DNA of 30,906 bases from Acidisphaera sp035272265 (GCA_035272265.1 DATEQV010000492.1:1-30906), one strand, 5' to 3'. Counted from the first letter of the stretch, positions 16,541 to 24,869 are shown. Made by a program: numbers and translations. Notes: generated by a model not told the origin, from the sequence alone.

Positions 16541-18931
16541 ATGCGTCAAATGCCGTCCTCCAGCCTCCCCGTTCCGCCGCGCGGCGCCGTTCCCGGCGCC
16601 TCGTTCGGCGAGGCACGGCTGCCGGCGCGGACGCTGGAGCCGGGCATGGGGATGGCCGTGGCGCGCCGGACCGTGTTCCGCGCCGCCGACGAAGAGGATT
16701 TCGGTCGTGTGGCCGACCGGGTTGCCGAGGGCAACGTCGCGTTGCTCGGCGCCCACCGGGGCGCGGCGGTCGCGCGGGAGCAGGCGCGGCTGCGCAACGC
16801 GATCGCGACCGGCGCGCTGCTGACCTCCGGGCGGCACCTGCAGCACGGCGACGCGGGCCAACCGGCGCGCAACATGGAGGTGTTCACCAACTGCGCCACC
16901 GCCATCGCGTCGTTCGCCAAGTTTTACCTCCTGCTCAACGGCGCCGGCGTCGGCCGGTCGTATGACGACGACCTAGCCGCGGTGGACTGGGCGACCGCGC
17001 CGGACCTGATGCTGGTTCTGTCGCCGGAACATCCGGACCACCTCGCCGATGCCGATGCGAGGCGGCGCTTTGCCGCGACGCTCGATGCGCCGGGCTCGGC
17101 CGATGGTATGCTGGCGGAACGGCTGCTCGACGACGTTGCCGACGCGCCGGCCGACGCCGTGCTGCACCGGATCGCGGACAGCCGCGAAGGCTGGGCCAAG
17201 GCGGTCGAGATCTGGGAAGCGATGGCGTTCCGCCGCGAGCGCGGGCGCACACTGGTGCTCGATCTGTCTGACGTGCGTCCGGCGGGCAGCCCGATCATGG
17301 GCATGCAGGGACGGCCGTCATCGGGACCGCTGTCGCTGGTGCGCGCGTTCCTGAACATCCAGCGCCGGGTGATCGAGCCTGCGCGGGCGCGCGACCTCGG
17401 CGGCGAAGCGATGCAGCCGTGGGAGCAGGCGCTGCTGGTCGACCACTATCTGTCGATGGAGGTCCAGGTCGGCGGCGCGCGGCGTGCCGCGCGTATGGCC
17501 ACCAAGTCGTGGCGCGATCCGGGCGTGCTGCGCTTCATCCGCGCCAAGACCGAGGGCGGACTGTGGACCGCCAACCATTCGGTGATGGTCGATCGCGCGT
17601 TCTGGGATCTGGTGCGCGGCGAGGCGGCGGACTCGCCCGAGATCGCCGACCATGCCCGCGCGGTGTTCGCCGAGGCGACGCGCTGTGCGTATCACAACGG
17701 CGAGCCCGGCTTCATCAACGGCGACCTGCTGGAGGATCACCGCACCCGCTTCGCCTGGCAGAAGCCGGTGCATGACGACGGGCGCGACCTGTGCAGCGAC
17801 CGCTACAAGGTCGACGCCGCTGCCGGACTGGTCGCACATCTCGCGCGCCGCGCCGGCGCATCGCGATTCCCGGTCACCACGAACCCGTGCGGCGAGATCG
17901 CGCTGCACGTCACCGGCGGCTATTGCGTGATCGCCGACTTCGCGCCGCTGCTGGCGTGTCCGGTGGACTTCGACGGCTTTGCCCCCGGCGCACCGCCGGC
18001 GAACGTCGCTGCGCTGTGGGATGCGCGCGTGGAAGATGCGGTGCGGCTTGGCGTGCGCTTCCTGATGCGGGCGAACCGCATGGACGCGCTGTACGCGCAG
18101 GAAGTGGCGCGCACCAACCGCATGGGCATCGGGCCGACCGGGCTGCACGAATACGCGTGGCTGCGGTTCGGCCTCGCCTTCCGCGACCTGCTCGATGCCG
18201 GCAAGGCCGCGCCGTTCTGGGCGATGCTGGACCGCTTGTCGGCGGCGGCGAAGCAGGAGGGCTCGGCCTATGCCGCCGAGTTGGGGCTCGCCGAGCCTGT
18301 CACGGTGACGACGGTCAAACCCGCCGGCACGACGAGCAAGCTGTTCGGCCTGACCGAAGGCGCGCATCTGCCCGCGCGCCGCCACTACCTGCGCTGGGTG
18401 CAGTTCAAGGGCACGCGGGATGCCGACGGGGCGTGGTGCGCCGATGCCGATCCGCTGCTGCCGGAGCTGGCCGAGCGCGGCTATCCGATCCGCACGCTGA
18501 ACAGCTTCCCGGGCATGACCATCGTCGGCTTCCCGACCGAGCCGCTGCTGCTGCGCCTCGGCCTGGACGATGCACTCGTGACGGCGCCGGAGGCGTCGCC
18601 CGAGGAGCATTATCGCTGGCTGCGTCTGCTGGAGCGGCACTGGATCGGCGCGGAGCGTGGCAACCAGGTGAGCTACACGCTGAAGCTGTTCACCGACCGC
18701 GTCGACCTGGACGACTTCCGCGCGCTGGTGGCCGAGCAGCAGCCGCACGTCCGCTGCTGCGCGATCCTGCCGAGCCGGCCGGACCACCTGCTCGGCTACG
18801 AGTATCTGCCCGAAGAGGAGATCCCAGTCGACGAATTCGCGGCGATTACCGATGCGATCGAGCACGCCAAACACGCCGAGCGGGTGGACGACCACCACCT
18901 GCACTGCGCGAGCGGGGCGTGCCCGATCTGA
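16541..18931 (+). CDS. Adenosylcobalamin-dependent (class II) ribonucleotide reductase
   Basis: The start chosen is ATG 16541 behind GAAGGG (796 residues). The catalytic set of monomeric class II reductases is complete: C118 (FTNCAT) and C462 (GGYCVIAD) as the reducing pair, C450 and E452 in NPCGEIAL as thiyl radical site and its partner, and the C-terminal shuttle pair C789 and C794 in CASGACPI. GAGVGRS, SSGPLSL and VKPAGTTSKL are further family motifs. The enzyme reduces ribonucleotides (triphosphates in the characterised Lactobacillus type) to deoxyribonucleotides with coenzyme B12 and without oxygen. The layout resembles the single-chain RTPR type more than the large multi-domain NrdJ usual in alphaproteobacteria. 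I found no convincing B12 riboswitch or NrdR box in the 159 bp upstream. Confidence 0.88.
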   Translation: MRQMPSSSLPVPPRGAVPGASFGEARLPARTLEPGMGMAVARRTVFRAADEEDFGRVADRVAEGNVALLGAHRGAAVAREQARLRNAIATGALLTSGRHLQHGDAGQPARNMEVFTNCATAIASFAKFYLLLNGAGVGRSYDDDLAAVDWATAPDLMLVLSPEHPDHLADADARRRFAATLDAPGSADGMLAERLLDDVADAPADAVLHRIADSREGWAKAVEIWEAMAFRRERGRTLVLDLSDVRPAGSPIMGMQGRPSSGPLSLVRAFLNIQRRVIEPARARDLGGEAMQPWEQALLVDHYLSMEVQVGGARRAARMATKSWRDPGVLRFIRAKTEGGLWTANHSVMVDRAFWDLVRGEAADSPEIADHARAVFAEATRCAYHNGEPGFINGDLLEDHRTRFAWQKPVHDDGRDLCSDRYKVDAAAGLVAHLARRAGASRFPVTTNPCGEIALHVTGGYCVIADFAPLLACPVDFDGFAPGAPPANVAALWDARVEDAVRLGVRFLMRANRMDALYAQEVARTNRMGIGPTGLHEYAWLRFGLAFRDLLDAGKAAPFWAMLDRLSAAAKQEGSAYAAELGLAEPVTVTTVKPAGTTSKLFGLTEGAHLPARRHYLRWVQFKGTRDADGAWCADADPLLPELAERGYPIRTLNSFPGMTIVGFPTEPLLLRLGLDDALVTAPEASPEEHYRWLRLLERHWIGAERGNQVSYTLKLFTDRVDLDDFRALVAEQQPHVRCCAILPSRPDHLLGYEYLPEEEIPVDEFAAITDAIEHAKHAERVDDHHLHCASGACPI

Positions 18932-18963
18932 GGCTGTCGGTTTCGAAGCGCACGACGTACGCC

Positions 18964-19071
18964 GTTATTGCGAGGAGCACAGCGACGAAGCAACCCAGTG
19001 CCGCGCGACAGATGCTTGCGACGTTGCCCTGGGTCGCTTCCCGCCACGTCTTCGGCTCGCGGTCGCAATAC
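18964..19071. repeat. Palindromic intergenic repeat element (REP/MITE-like)
   Basis: The 175-bp gap between the reductase gene and the oxygenase gene contains an imperfect inverted repeat. The left arm is 18964-18998, starting GTTATTGCGAGGAGC and ending GAAGCAACCCAG. The right arm is 19029-19071, starting CTGGGTCGCTTC and ending GGTCGCAATAC. The outer ends (ATTGCG with CGCAAT) and the inner ends (GAAGCAACCCAG with CTGGGTCGCTTC) pair well, while the middle is degenerate. The ATTGCGAGGAGC...GACGAAGCAA pattern resembles a dispersed palindrome known from many bacterial genomes. No gene is seen in it. Confidence 0.65.
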
Positions 19072-19106
19072 CGGCGCGAACGGGCTCCGGTGAACCAGAC
19101 TTCGTA

Positions 19107-19784
19107 CTACTGCAAGCGGATCGGCCGGTCCGGATAGGTCAGCTGCTCGCGGTCGCGCCAGTTGGAGCGGACGTAGTTGATCTCCATCAGCCGGCGCACG
19201 CCGACGATCGGGCGCTTCTCGAACCCGTGCCAGGTCGCCGGGCCGGGCACGAAGATCACCGCCGAATCGAACTCGGCGTTCGAGCGAGCGACCCAGCGCA
19301 CCTCGGCGTCGTAGATATCGGTGCCCCACCCCGCCGCCTCGGGTCCGGTGCACAGGTAGATCACCATTGAGAACAGCTTCTCCGGAATGTCCCGGTGCGG
19401 CTCCAGCCATGCGCCGTCGGTGTCCTGCATGTACTCCATCCGCAGGTAGCTCCCCTCGACCGGGATGTCGCAGGTCTCGGCGAGCTGGCGCGCGACGGCC
19501 GGCCGCTGCAACGCCTCGCTCAGCGCGGCACAGGTCGGGAAGTCGTCGCGCATCTTCGGCGTGATGAAGCAGCGGGACACGTTGTAGGTGTTGCGCGTCC
19601 CGTCGGTCGGCCCAAGCATCGGCGGCACGATCGGCAAGGTCAGGATGCCGGTGCACAGGTCGATCGGGAACACCTCGCGCAGCTTCCAGTGCCGGTACGG
19701 CCACTCGGCGCGTTCGGCCGCAGCCAGCGCGCCGCGGAACTGCTGCTCGATCACATCCGGCGATGGTACCGGAGGATACTGCAT
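19107..19784 (-). CDS. 2-oxoglutarate/Fe(II)-dependent oxygenase, second gene of a pair
   Basis: A 225-residue protein whose ATG overlaps the stop of the upstream oxygenase gene (TGATG) and has no ribosome-binding site of its own, so translation is coupled. The double-stranded beta-helix signature is visible: H130 and D132 in EPHRDIPEK bind iron, H186 in TWHGFEK is the third ligand, and R197 or R198 (VGVRR) is placed to bind the 2-oxoglutarate carboxylate. Enzymes of this superfamily hydroxylate small molecules, sugars or proteins using oxygen and 2-oxoglutarate. The substrate is unknown. There is no signal peptide, so the protein is cytoplasmic. Its partner is similar in size and in its HxD...H...R arrangement but clearly different in sequence. 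Confidence 0.75.
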   Translation of the reverse strand: MQYPPVPSPDVIEQQFRGALAAAERAEWPYRHWKLREVFPIDLCTGILTLPIVPPMLGPTDGTRNTYNVSRCFITPKMRDDFPTCAALSEALQRPAVARQLAETCDIPVEGSYLRMEYMQDTDGAWLEPHRDIPEKLFSMVIYLCTGPEAAGWGTDIYDAEVRWVARSNAEFDSAVIFVPGPATWHGFEKRPIVGVRRLMEINYVRSNWRDREQLTYPDRPIRLQ

Positions 19785-20473
19785 CACCGGGCGCCCGGCA
19801 GCCGGCGCGGTGCCAGGTCGATCATCTTGCGCAGCAGCGGCACCGCCTTGGCGGACGCGCTTAGCCGGTGGCGCAGGTATTCCTTGCGGACGTACCACCC
19901 GGAATCGACGTAGCAGAGCTGCAGGCTCATCCGCTGGCCCTTCTGCGGCAGGAAGCCGTGCCAGGAGTGGTCGCAGACGCGGAACATCAGCATGCGGCCG
20001 AACTCGGGCGCGAACTCGAAGGCGCAGTCCTCGCGGTCGTTGCTGCGCAGCACGCGCAGCCGCCCGCGCTCATACGGCCACGCGCGCGAGAAGCCGAGCA
20101 GCACGGTGATGATCTTGTGCTTGCTGTCGGGATGCGCGTAGCCCTCGTTGTAGTGGCCGGTCGTGTTGCCCATCATGACGATGCAGGGCGGCCGCTTGGA
20201 CAGGTCGACGTCGAACTTCTCCTCGACGAGGTGGCGGAACCGCTCGCTCAGCAGGTCGCGCACGACAGCGGCGAAGTTGTCGCCGTAGCGCAGATGCGGC
20301 AAGGCGTAGCTGCCGCGGTCGGGAATCGCCGGCGCGTCGTCCAGCACCTGTTCCTTCAGCCGCGCCGGCATCGCATGGTCGACGAAGGCGAAATCGTATG
20401 GATCGTGCCGCAGCTCCGCCGCGGTGATGGCGGCTTCGTCGAGCATGGTGAGAGGGGCGTTGCTGTCCCGCAT
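19784..20473 (-). CDS. 2-oxoglutarate/Fe(II)-dependent oxygenase, first gene of a pair
   Basis: A 229-residue cytoplasmic protein starting at an ATG behind a strong AAGGAG. Iron ligands are H114 and D116 in the HPDSKHK motif and H172 in DHSWHGF; R181 in GQRMSLQL should hold 2-oxoglutarate. The HPD-S-K form and the following HKIITVLLG strand resemble 2OG oxygenases of the prolyl-hydroxylase-like group found beside surface polysaccharide genes, but no such genes are near here. It is the promoter-proximal gene of a two-gene unit, divergent from rsmB, and a TTGA-N6-TCAA box lies 104 bp upstream, so oxygen-linked regulation is possible. Function is inferred only to the level of superfamily. Confidence 0.78.
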   Translation of the reverse strand: MRDSNAPLTMLDEAAITAAELRHDPYDFAFVDHAMPARLKEQVLDDAPAIPDRGSYALPHLRYGDNFAAVVRDLLSERFRHLVEEKFDVDLSKRPPCIVMMGNTTGHYNEGYAHPDSKHKIITVLLGFSRAWPYERGRLRVLRSNDREDCAFEFAPEFGRMLMFRVCDHSWHGFLPQKGQRMSLQLCYVDSGWYVRKEYLRHRLSASAKAVPLLRKMIDLAPRRLPGAR

Positions 20474-20576
20474 GGCGGACTCCTTCCGCGCGGCCGACGG
20501 CCGATCGCGTCGGCTGCCTGTGTTGGCCCTGGGTCGGGCATGGGGGGTCGCTACGTCTCCGCGTCGCGGCGCCGCG

Positions 20577-20590
20577 TTGACCTGGATCAA
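20577..20590. promoter_or_regulatory. FNR/FixK-type operator
   Basis: TTGACCTGGATCAA has the perfect TTGA-N6-TCAA core of Crp/Fnr-family sites (FNR, Anr, FixK consensus TTGAT-N4-ATCAA, with one base off). It lies in the 210-bp gap between the divergent oxygenase pair (104 bp from its start) and rsmB (94 bp from its start). It could act on either side. No FNR-type regulator gene is in the window. Confidence 0.5.
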
Positions 20591-20683
20591 TGCGGGATAC
20601 CCCTGGTCGCCGGCTGTGGCAGGACTGCACCACCCCGGCGTGACCGGCGCGAACACGGCCCGCGCGTGCTTATGTTGCCCGGG

Positions 20684-21925
20684 ATGCCCGATCCGACGCG
20701 CGACGTTACCTTCGATCTGCTGACCGCCGTCCTCGACCGCCATCGCGCGCTCGACGACGCGCTGGACGCGTTGCCGCGCGCCGAGGCCCGCGACCGCGCC
20801 GCGGGCCACCGCATCGCCGCTTCGGTGCTGCGCCGGCTCGGCACGCTGAACGCCGTGCTGGAGCCCTTCCTGCGCCGCGCGCCGCCCGATCCGGTGCGCC
20901 ATGTCCTGCGCATCGGTGCGGCGTCGCTGCTGCTGCTCGACACGCCGCCGCACGCGGCAGTGGCGACCGCCGTCGCGCTGGCCCGCTCGCGCGGCCTTGC
21001 GCCGTTCGCCGGCCTCGTCAACGCCGTGCTCCGCCGCGTGTCGGCGCAGGGCCCGTCGGCGCTCGACGGGCTGGACGGACCGCGGCTCGACACCCCGGCG
21101 TGGCTGTGGTCGGCCTGGGGCCGCGACGCGCGGACGATCGCCGAGGCGCATCAGGCGGAGGCGCCGCTCGACCTGACGCTGCGGCCGGACGCGCCGGCGC
21201 CGCCGGATGCCGTGATCCTGCCGACGGGAACCGCGCGCCTCCCGGCCGGCACCCGGGTTCCCGACCTCCCCGGCTTCGCCGAGGGCGCGTTCTGGGTGCA
21301 GGACGCGGCCGCAGCGCTGCCGGCACGCCTGCTGGCCGTGCGGCCCGGCGAGCGCGTCGCCGACCTCTGCGCCGCTCCGGGCGGGAAGACGGCGCAGCTT
21401 GCCGCAGCGGGCGCGTCGGTGGTCGCGGTCGAGCGCGACGGGAACCGCGCCGTCCGGCTGCGCGAGAATCTCGCCCGGCTGCGGCTGGCAGCGGAGATCG
21501 TCGTGGCCGACGCGACTGCGTGGCACGCCGATGCGCCGTTCGACGCGGTGCTGCTCGACGCGCCGTGCAGCGCGACCGGCACCATCCGCCGCCACCCCGA
21601 CATTCCGCACCTCAAGCGCGCGTCCGATATCCCCGGGCTTTGCGCCGCACAGGACGCGCTGCTGGTTACCGCCGCCAGCCTACTGCGGCCGGGCGGCAGG
21701 CTGGTCTACGCCGTGTGCTCCTTGCAGCCCGAGGAGGGCGCGCCGCGCATCGCCGCGCTGTCGGGACGCACCACGCTGGTTTCCGATCCGGTCCGGGCCG
21801 AGGAGTTGCCCGGCCTCGCGGACGCCATCGGCACGGACGGCACGGTGCGGACCTTGCCGTCGATGTGGCGGGACCGGGGCGGGATGGACGGGTTTTTCAT
21901 AGCGCGCTTACGGAAGCCGACGTGA
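20684..21925 (+). CDS. rsmB: 16S rRNA (cytosine(967)-C(5))-methyltransferase
   Basis: The start chosen is ATG 20684 (413 residues); ATG 20672 in the same frame is an alternative, and neither has a clear ribosome-binding site. An N-terminal NusB-like helical domain (about residues 1-130) precedes the Rossmann methyltransferase domain. The SAM-binding motif CAAPGGKTAQLA begins at C229, the motif IV cysteine is C295 (DAPCSATG), and the nucleophilic motif VI cysteine is C345 (AVCSLQPEEG). The enzyme methylates C967 of 16S rRNA with S-adenosylmethionine. It heads a plus-strand run with the LapA-family protein, pyrF and trpF. Confidence 0.92.
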   Translation: MPDPTRDVTFDLLTAVLDRHRALDDALDALPRAEARDRAAGHRIAASVLRRLGTLNAVLEPFLRRAPPDPVRHVLRIGAASLLLLDTPPHAAVATAVALARSRGLAPFAGLVNAVLRRVSAQGPSALDGLDGPRLDTPAWLWSAWGRDARTIAEAHQAEAPLDLTLRPDAPAPPDAVILPTGTARLPAGTRVPDLPGFAEGAFWVQDAAAALPARLLAVRPGERVADLCAAPGGKTAQLAAAGASVVAVERDGNRAVRLRENLARLRLAAEIVVADATAWHADAPFDAVLLDAPCSATGTIRRHPDIPHLKRASDIPGLCAAQDALLVTAASLLRPGGRLVYAVCSLQPEEGAPRIAALSGRTTLVSDPVRAEELPGLADAIGTDGTVRTLPSMWRDRGGMDGFFIARLRKPT

Positions 21926-21974
21926 CCGCACGCAGGACTTGCGCGCGGCGCGCGGCTGCTCCATTCAGCGACTC

Positions 21975-22277
21975 ATGCGCCTGCTGATCTCGGTTCCGAT
22001 CCTGATCGTGCTCGTGCTGTTCGCGCTGTCGAACAAGCAGGACGTGGCACTCGCATTCTGGCCGACCGACTACCGGCTGGTGGTGCCGCTGTCGCTCGCG
22101 GTGCTGGTGCCGGTGGCAGTCGCCTTTCTGCTGGGACTGTTCTTCGCCTCGCTCGGCACGCTCGGCGCGCGGTCCCGCGCTCGCCGGGCGGAGTTGCGCG
22201 CGCAGGTGCTGGAAGACCAGGTGCGGTCGCTGAAGACCACGCCGGCCAGGCAGCCGCTTCCCGCGCCGCAGGGCTGA
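21975..22277 (+). CDS. LapA/DUF1049-family small membrane protein
   Basis: A 100-residue protein with two predicted membrane helices: the N-terminal segment LLISVPILIVLVLFALS, ending in the family-typical SNKQDVALAFWP, and a second segment (VVPLSLAVLVPVAVAFLLGLFF, split here by its Pro) at about residues 35-57. A basic coiled cytoplasmic tail follows. This is the layout of LapA (lipopolysaccharide assembly protein A), which in E. coli works with LapB in controlling LPS synthesis. No lapB is adjacent. In alphaproteobacteria a DUF1049 gene often lies next to pyrF, as it does here, 18 bp upstream of it. Confidence 0.8.
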   Translation: MRLLISVPILIVLVLFALSNKQDVALAFWPTDYRLVVPLSLAVLVPVAVAFLLGLFFASLGTLGARSRARRAELRAQVLEDQVRSLKTTPARQPLPAPQG

Positions 22278-22295
22278 CCCCGGGGAAGCTCCGCA

Positions 22296-23012
22296 ATGGC
22301 GGCCCCGACCGCCGAGCGCCTGATCGTCGCCATCGACACGCCGGACCAAGCGCGCGCGGCCTCACTCGCCGCGACCGTCGCACCCCATTGCGGCCTGTTC
22401 AAGCTGGGACTGGAGTTCTTCTGCGCCCTCGGTCCCGCGGCGGTGGCGGGCATCGCCGGCCGGCCGCTGTTCCTCGACCTCAAGCTGCATGACATCCCCA
22501 ACACCGTCGCCGGCGCCGTCGCTGCGGTGCTGCCGTTGCGCCCGCGCATGCTGACCCTGCACGCGAGCGGCGGGTCGGCGATGATCGAGGGCGCCCGGCG
22601 GGCCAGCGAGGCCGCCGCTGCGGACCGCCCGCTGCTGCTGGCGGTGACGGTGCTGACCAGCCTGGACGCCGCGGGGCTGAACGCCGTGGGGATCGCGGGA
22701 GGGATCAAGCAGCAGGTGCTGCGGCTGGCCCGCCTGGCGCTCGACGCCGGCGCGGACGGGCTGGTGTGTGGCGCGGCGGAGGTGCCGATGCTGCGCGACG
22801 CGCTCGGGCAGACGCCGGTCCTGGTCGTGCCCGGCATCCGTCCGGCCGGCGAGACGCCGGGCGATCAGGCCCGCGCCGCCGATCCCGCCAGCGCCATCGC
22901 GGCCGGTGCGGATTGGATCGTCGTCGGCCGTCCGATCACCGCCGCACGGGACCCCGCCGCCGCCGCCGAGGCGATCGCGCGGTCCATCATCGGCACCCCC
23001 GAGCCCGCGTGA
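22296..23012 (+). CDS. pyrF: Orotidine 5'-phosphate decarboxylase
   Basis: A 238-residue TIM-barrel protein with the catalytic DLKLHDIPNT motif (D61, K63, D66) and the phosphate-binding segments VPGIRP and IVVGRPIT. It converts orotidine monophosphate to UMP, the last step of pyrimidine synthesis. The start ATG follows GGGGAAG. The stop overlaps the GTG start of trpF (GTGA), the common alphaproteobacterial pyrF-trpF arrangement. Confidence 0.95.
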   Translation: MAAPTAERLIVAIDTPDQARAASLAATVAPHCGLFKLGLEFFCALGPAAVAGIAGRPLFLDLKLHDIPNTVAGAVAAVLPLRPRMLTLHASGGSAMIEGARRASEAAAADRPLLLAVTVLTSLDAAGLNAVGIAGGIKQQVLRLARLALDAGADGLVCGAAEVPMLRDALGQTPVLVVPGIRPAGETPGDQARAADPASAIAAGADWIVVGRPITAARDPAAAAEAIARSIIGTPEPA

Positions 23013-23644
23013 GCGTGCGGATCAAGATCTGCGGCATCAACGACCCCGCCGCGCTGGCGGCGGCGGCGGAGGCGGGCGCCGACTGGATCGGCTTCGTGTT
23101 CTTCCCGCCCTCGCCGCGCTCGATCACCCCGGCGCAGGCCGCCGCCCTGGCAGCGCCGGCACCTCCCGGGCTGCCCCGCGCCGGCCTGTTCGTCGATCCC
23201 ACCGACGACGCCGTCGCCGCCACGCTGGCCGCGGTGCGGCTCGACGCCTTGCAGGTCTATGGACACGACGTGCCGGCAGCCAGGCTGCGGGCGCGCTTCG
23301 GGCTGCCGGTCTGGCGGGCGGTGGGCGTGGCGTCGCGGAGCGATCTGCCGACCGAGGCGCACGAGGCCGACATGCTGGTGATCGAGGCCAAGCCGCCCGA
23401 GGGTGCGACGCGCCCCGGCGGCAATGCTGCGTCGTTCGACTGGTCGATCCTGGCCGGCTGGCGTCCGCCCGCGCCGTGGGTGCTCGCCGGCGGCCTGACG
23501 CCGGACAACGTCGCCGCCGCCATCGCGGCGACGGGCGCGCCGATGGTGGACGTCTCATCAGGCGTGGAACGTCAGCCCGGCCGCAAGGACCCGGCGCTCA
23601 TCCGCGCCTTCGTCGCCAACGCCCGCGGGGCGGCCGGAGGCTAG
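23009..23644 (+). CDS. trpF: Phosphoribosylanthranilate isomerase
   Basis: A 211-residue TIM barrel starting with GTG that overlaps the pyrF stop. Signatures are the N-terminal KICGI with the catalytic base C8, GFVFFPPSPRSI, LAGGLTPDNV and the phosphate-binding MVDVSSGVE. It performs the Amadori rearrangement of phosphoribosylanthranilate in tryptophan synthesis. The usual LQLHG strand reads LQVYGHD here, a mild deviation. No trpB or trpA follows, as the strand changes. The TAG stop shares the bases CTAG with the stop of the convergent regulator gene. Confidence 0.93.
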   Translation: MSVRIKICGINDPAALAAAAEAGADWIGFVFFPPSPRSITPAQAAALAAPAPPGLPRAGLFVDPTDDAVAATLAAVRLDALQVYGHDVPAARLRARFGLPVWRAVGVASRSDLPTEAHEADMLVIEAKPPEGATRPGGNAASFDWSILAGWRPPAPWVLAGGLTPDNVAAAIAATGAPMVDVSSGVERQPGRKDPALIRAFVANARGAAGG

Positions 23645-24105
23645 GCCTCGCCGCTGCCGTTGGTTGCGGCGGCGGCCAGCACGCGCGCCATCTGGCTCAG
23701 CGCTTCCTTGTGCTTCTCGTTCTTGATCGTCGCGAAGTTGCGGGCGAGCTCAAGCGACATGCGCTGGCCGTGCGTCATCTCGGCCGGCACCACCTCGCCT
23801 GCCAAGCCTTCGAAGAACCAGGACACCGGAACGCCGAGCACCTGCGCGATCTCGAACAGCCGGCCGGCGGAGATGCGGTTGAGCCCGCGCTCGTATTTGT
23901 GCGCTTGCTGGTACGTCACGCCGATCATCTGCGCGAGCTGCTGCTGCGACAGGCCGAGCATGATCCGGCGCTCGCGAATCCGTCCGCCGACATGGCGGTC
24001 GGCGGCGCTGGCGCGCGGGCTCGGGCTCGGGCTCGGGCGGTCGTCGTCGGACGGCTCGGCAGCTTCGCGCCGTTTCCTGGTCGTGGGTTCAACCGCAACT
24101 GACAC
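23641..24105 (-). CDS. XRE-family transcriptional regulator (PraR-like)
   Basis: A 154-residue DNA-binding protein starting at GTG behind AAGGGGG. After a disordered Ser/Pro/Asp-rich N-terminus (about 38 residues) comes an XRE helix-turn-helix of about 60 residues: GGRIRERRIMLGLSQQQLA, then YQQAHKYERGLNRISAGRL and the strand/helix FEIAQVLGVPVSWFFE. This YERG-NRI-x-A version is the alphaproteobacterial PraR type. PraR proteins control attachment and symbiosis genes in rhizobia; targets here are unknown. Its gene is convergent with trpF, with stops overlapping at CTAG, and shares no promoter with phaR, which is transcribed in the same direction further upstream. Confidence 0.85.
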   Translation of the reverse strand: MSVAVEPTTRKRREAAEPSDDDRPSPSPSPRASAADRHVGGRIRERRIMLGLSQQQLAQMIGVTYQQAHKYERGLNRISAGRLFEIAQVLGVPVSWFFEGLAGEVVPAEMTHGQRMSLELARNFATIKNEKHKEALSQMARVLAAAATNGSGEA

Positions 24106-24224
24106 CTAGCACCCCCTTGGCCCCAATGAACGGTTGATGGACCGGGTAACTATTGCACGTCAATGGCGCACTGTCGCCCAAAACCCTGGGAGAAGGCTCG
24201 ACACGTCTTCGCGATCCGGGAACT

Positions 24225-24869
24225 TCAGGCGGCTGGTGGCGGCGGAGGCTCGGGTCCGGACTCGGCGGATGCCGGCTGAGGCGCAGGCTCAGCTGCCGGC
24301 GTGGCACGCAGCCGGTCGAGTTCGGCGCGCAACGCCTCCACCTCGTGGCGGAGCGCCTGCACCTCGGGGCTCGCCGACTCGTCGTCCTTGTCCGGCGGCC
24401 GGTAGAACGGCGTGAACAGGTTCATGGCGCGCTCCAGCATCGCCATGTTCTGCCGGCCCACTTCCTCGAACGGGAAGAAGCTGCCCACCGTCTTCTCCAT
24501 CGTGCGGCGGATGTTCTCCTGCTGGCGCCCGAAGGCCGCCATCGCGTGCTCCAGGTAGCGCGGCACGAGGTTTTGCAGGCTATCGCCGTAGAAGCCGATG
24601 AGCTGGCGCAGGAAGGCGGTCGGCAGCATGGCCGGGCCCTTGCCTTCCTCCTCGACGATGATCTGGGTCAGCACGCTGCGGGTGATGTCGTCGCCGGTCT
24701 TGGCGTCGTAGACGACGAAGTCGCGGCCGTGGCGCACCATGTCGGCCAGCGTGTCGAGCGTGATGTAGCTGGAGCTTTCCGTATTGTAGAGCCGGCGGTT
24801 GGCGTATTTCTTGACCACCACGGGCGGCGATGCGGCGGCTGGCGTTGCAGCCGGCGCGGTCTCGGACAT
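24225..24869 (-). CDS. phaR: Polyhydroxyalkanoate synthesis regulator
   Basis: A 214-residue protein starting at the ATG 7 bases behind AGGGG; an ATG 6 bases earlier is possible. The N-terminal PHB/PHA accumulation regulator DNA-binding domain begins at VVVKKYANRRLYNTESSSYI and covers about residues 17-80. It is followed by the AFGRQQENIRRTMEK helical region that in PhaR binds PHA granules, then a coiled coil and a Pro/Glu-rich tail. PhaR represses phasin and its own gene until PHA granules titrate it away. The divergent neighbour is a phasin/PhaE-like gene followed by a synthase and phaA, which supports the role. Confidence 0.92.
   Translation of the reverse strand: MSETAPAATPAAASPPVVVKKYANRRLYNTESSSYITLDTLADMVRHGRDFVVYDAKTGDDITRSVLTQIIVEEEGKGPAMLPTAFLRQLIGFYGDSLQNLVPRYLEHAMAAFGRQQENIRRTMEKTVGSFFPFEEVGRQNMAMLERAMNLFTPFYRPPDKDDESASPEVQALRHEVEALRAELDRLRATPAAEPAPQPASAESGPEPPPPPAA

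Noticed and set aside
24001..24060. GGGCTC tandem repeat as a regulatory or phase-variable tract
   Set aside because: It encodes a short Ser-Pro run in the disordered N-terminus of the XRE regulator, only about four units long, and such Pro-rich tails are common in GC-rich genomes.
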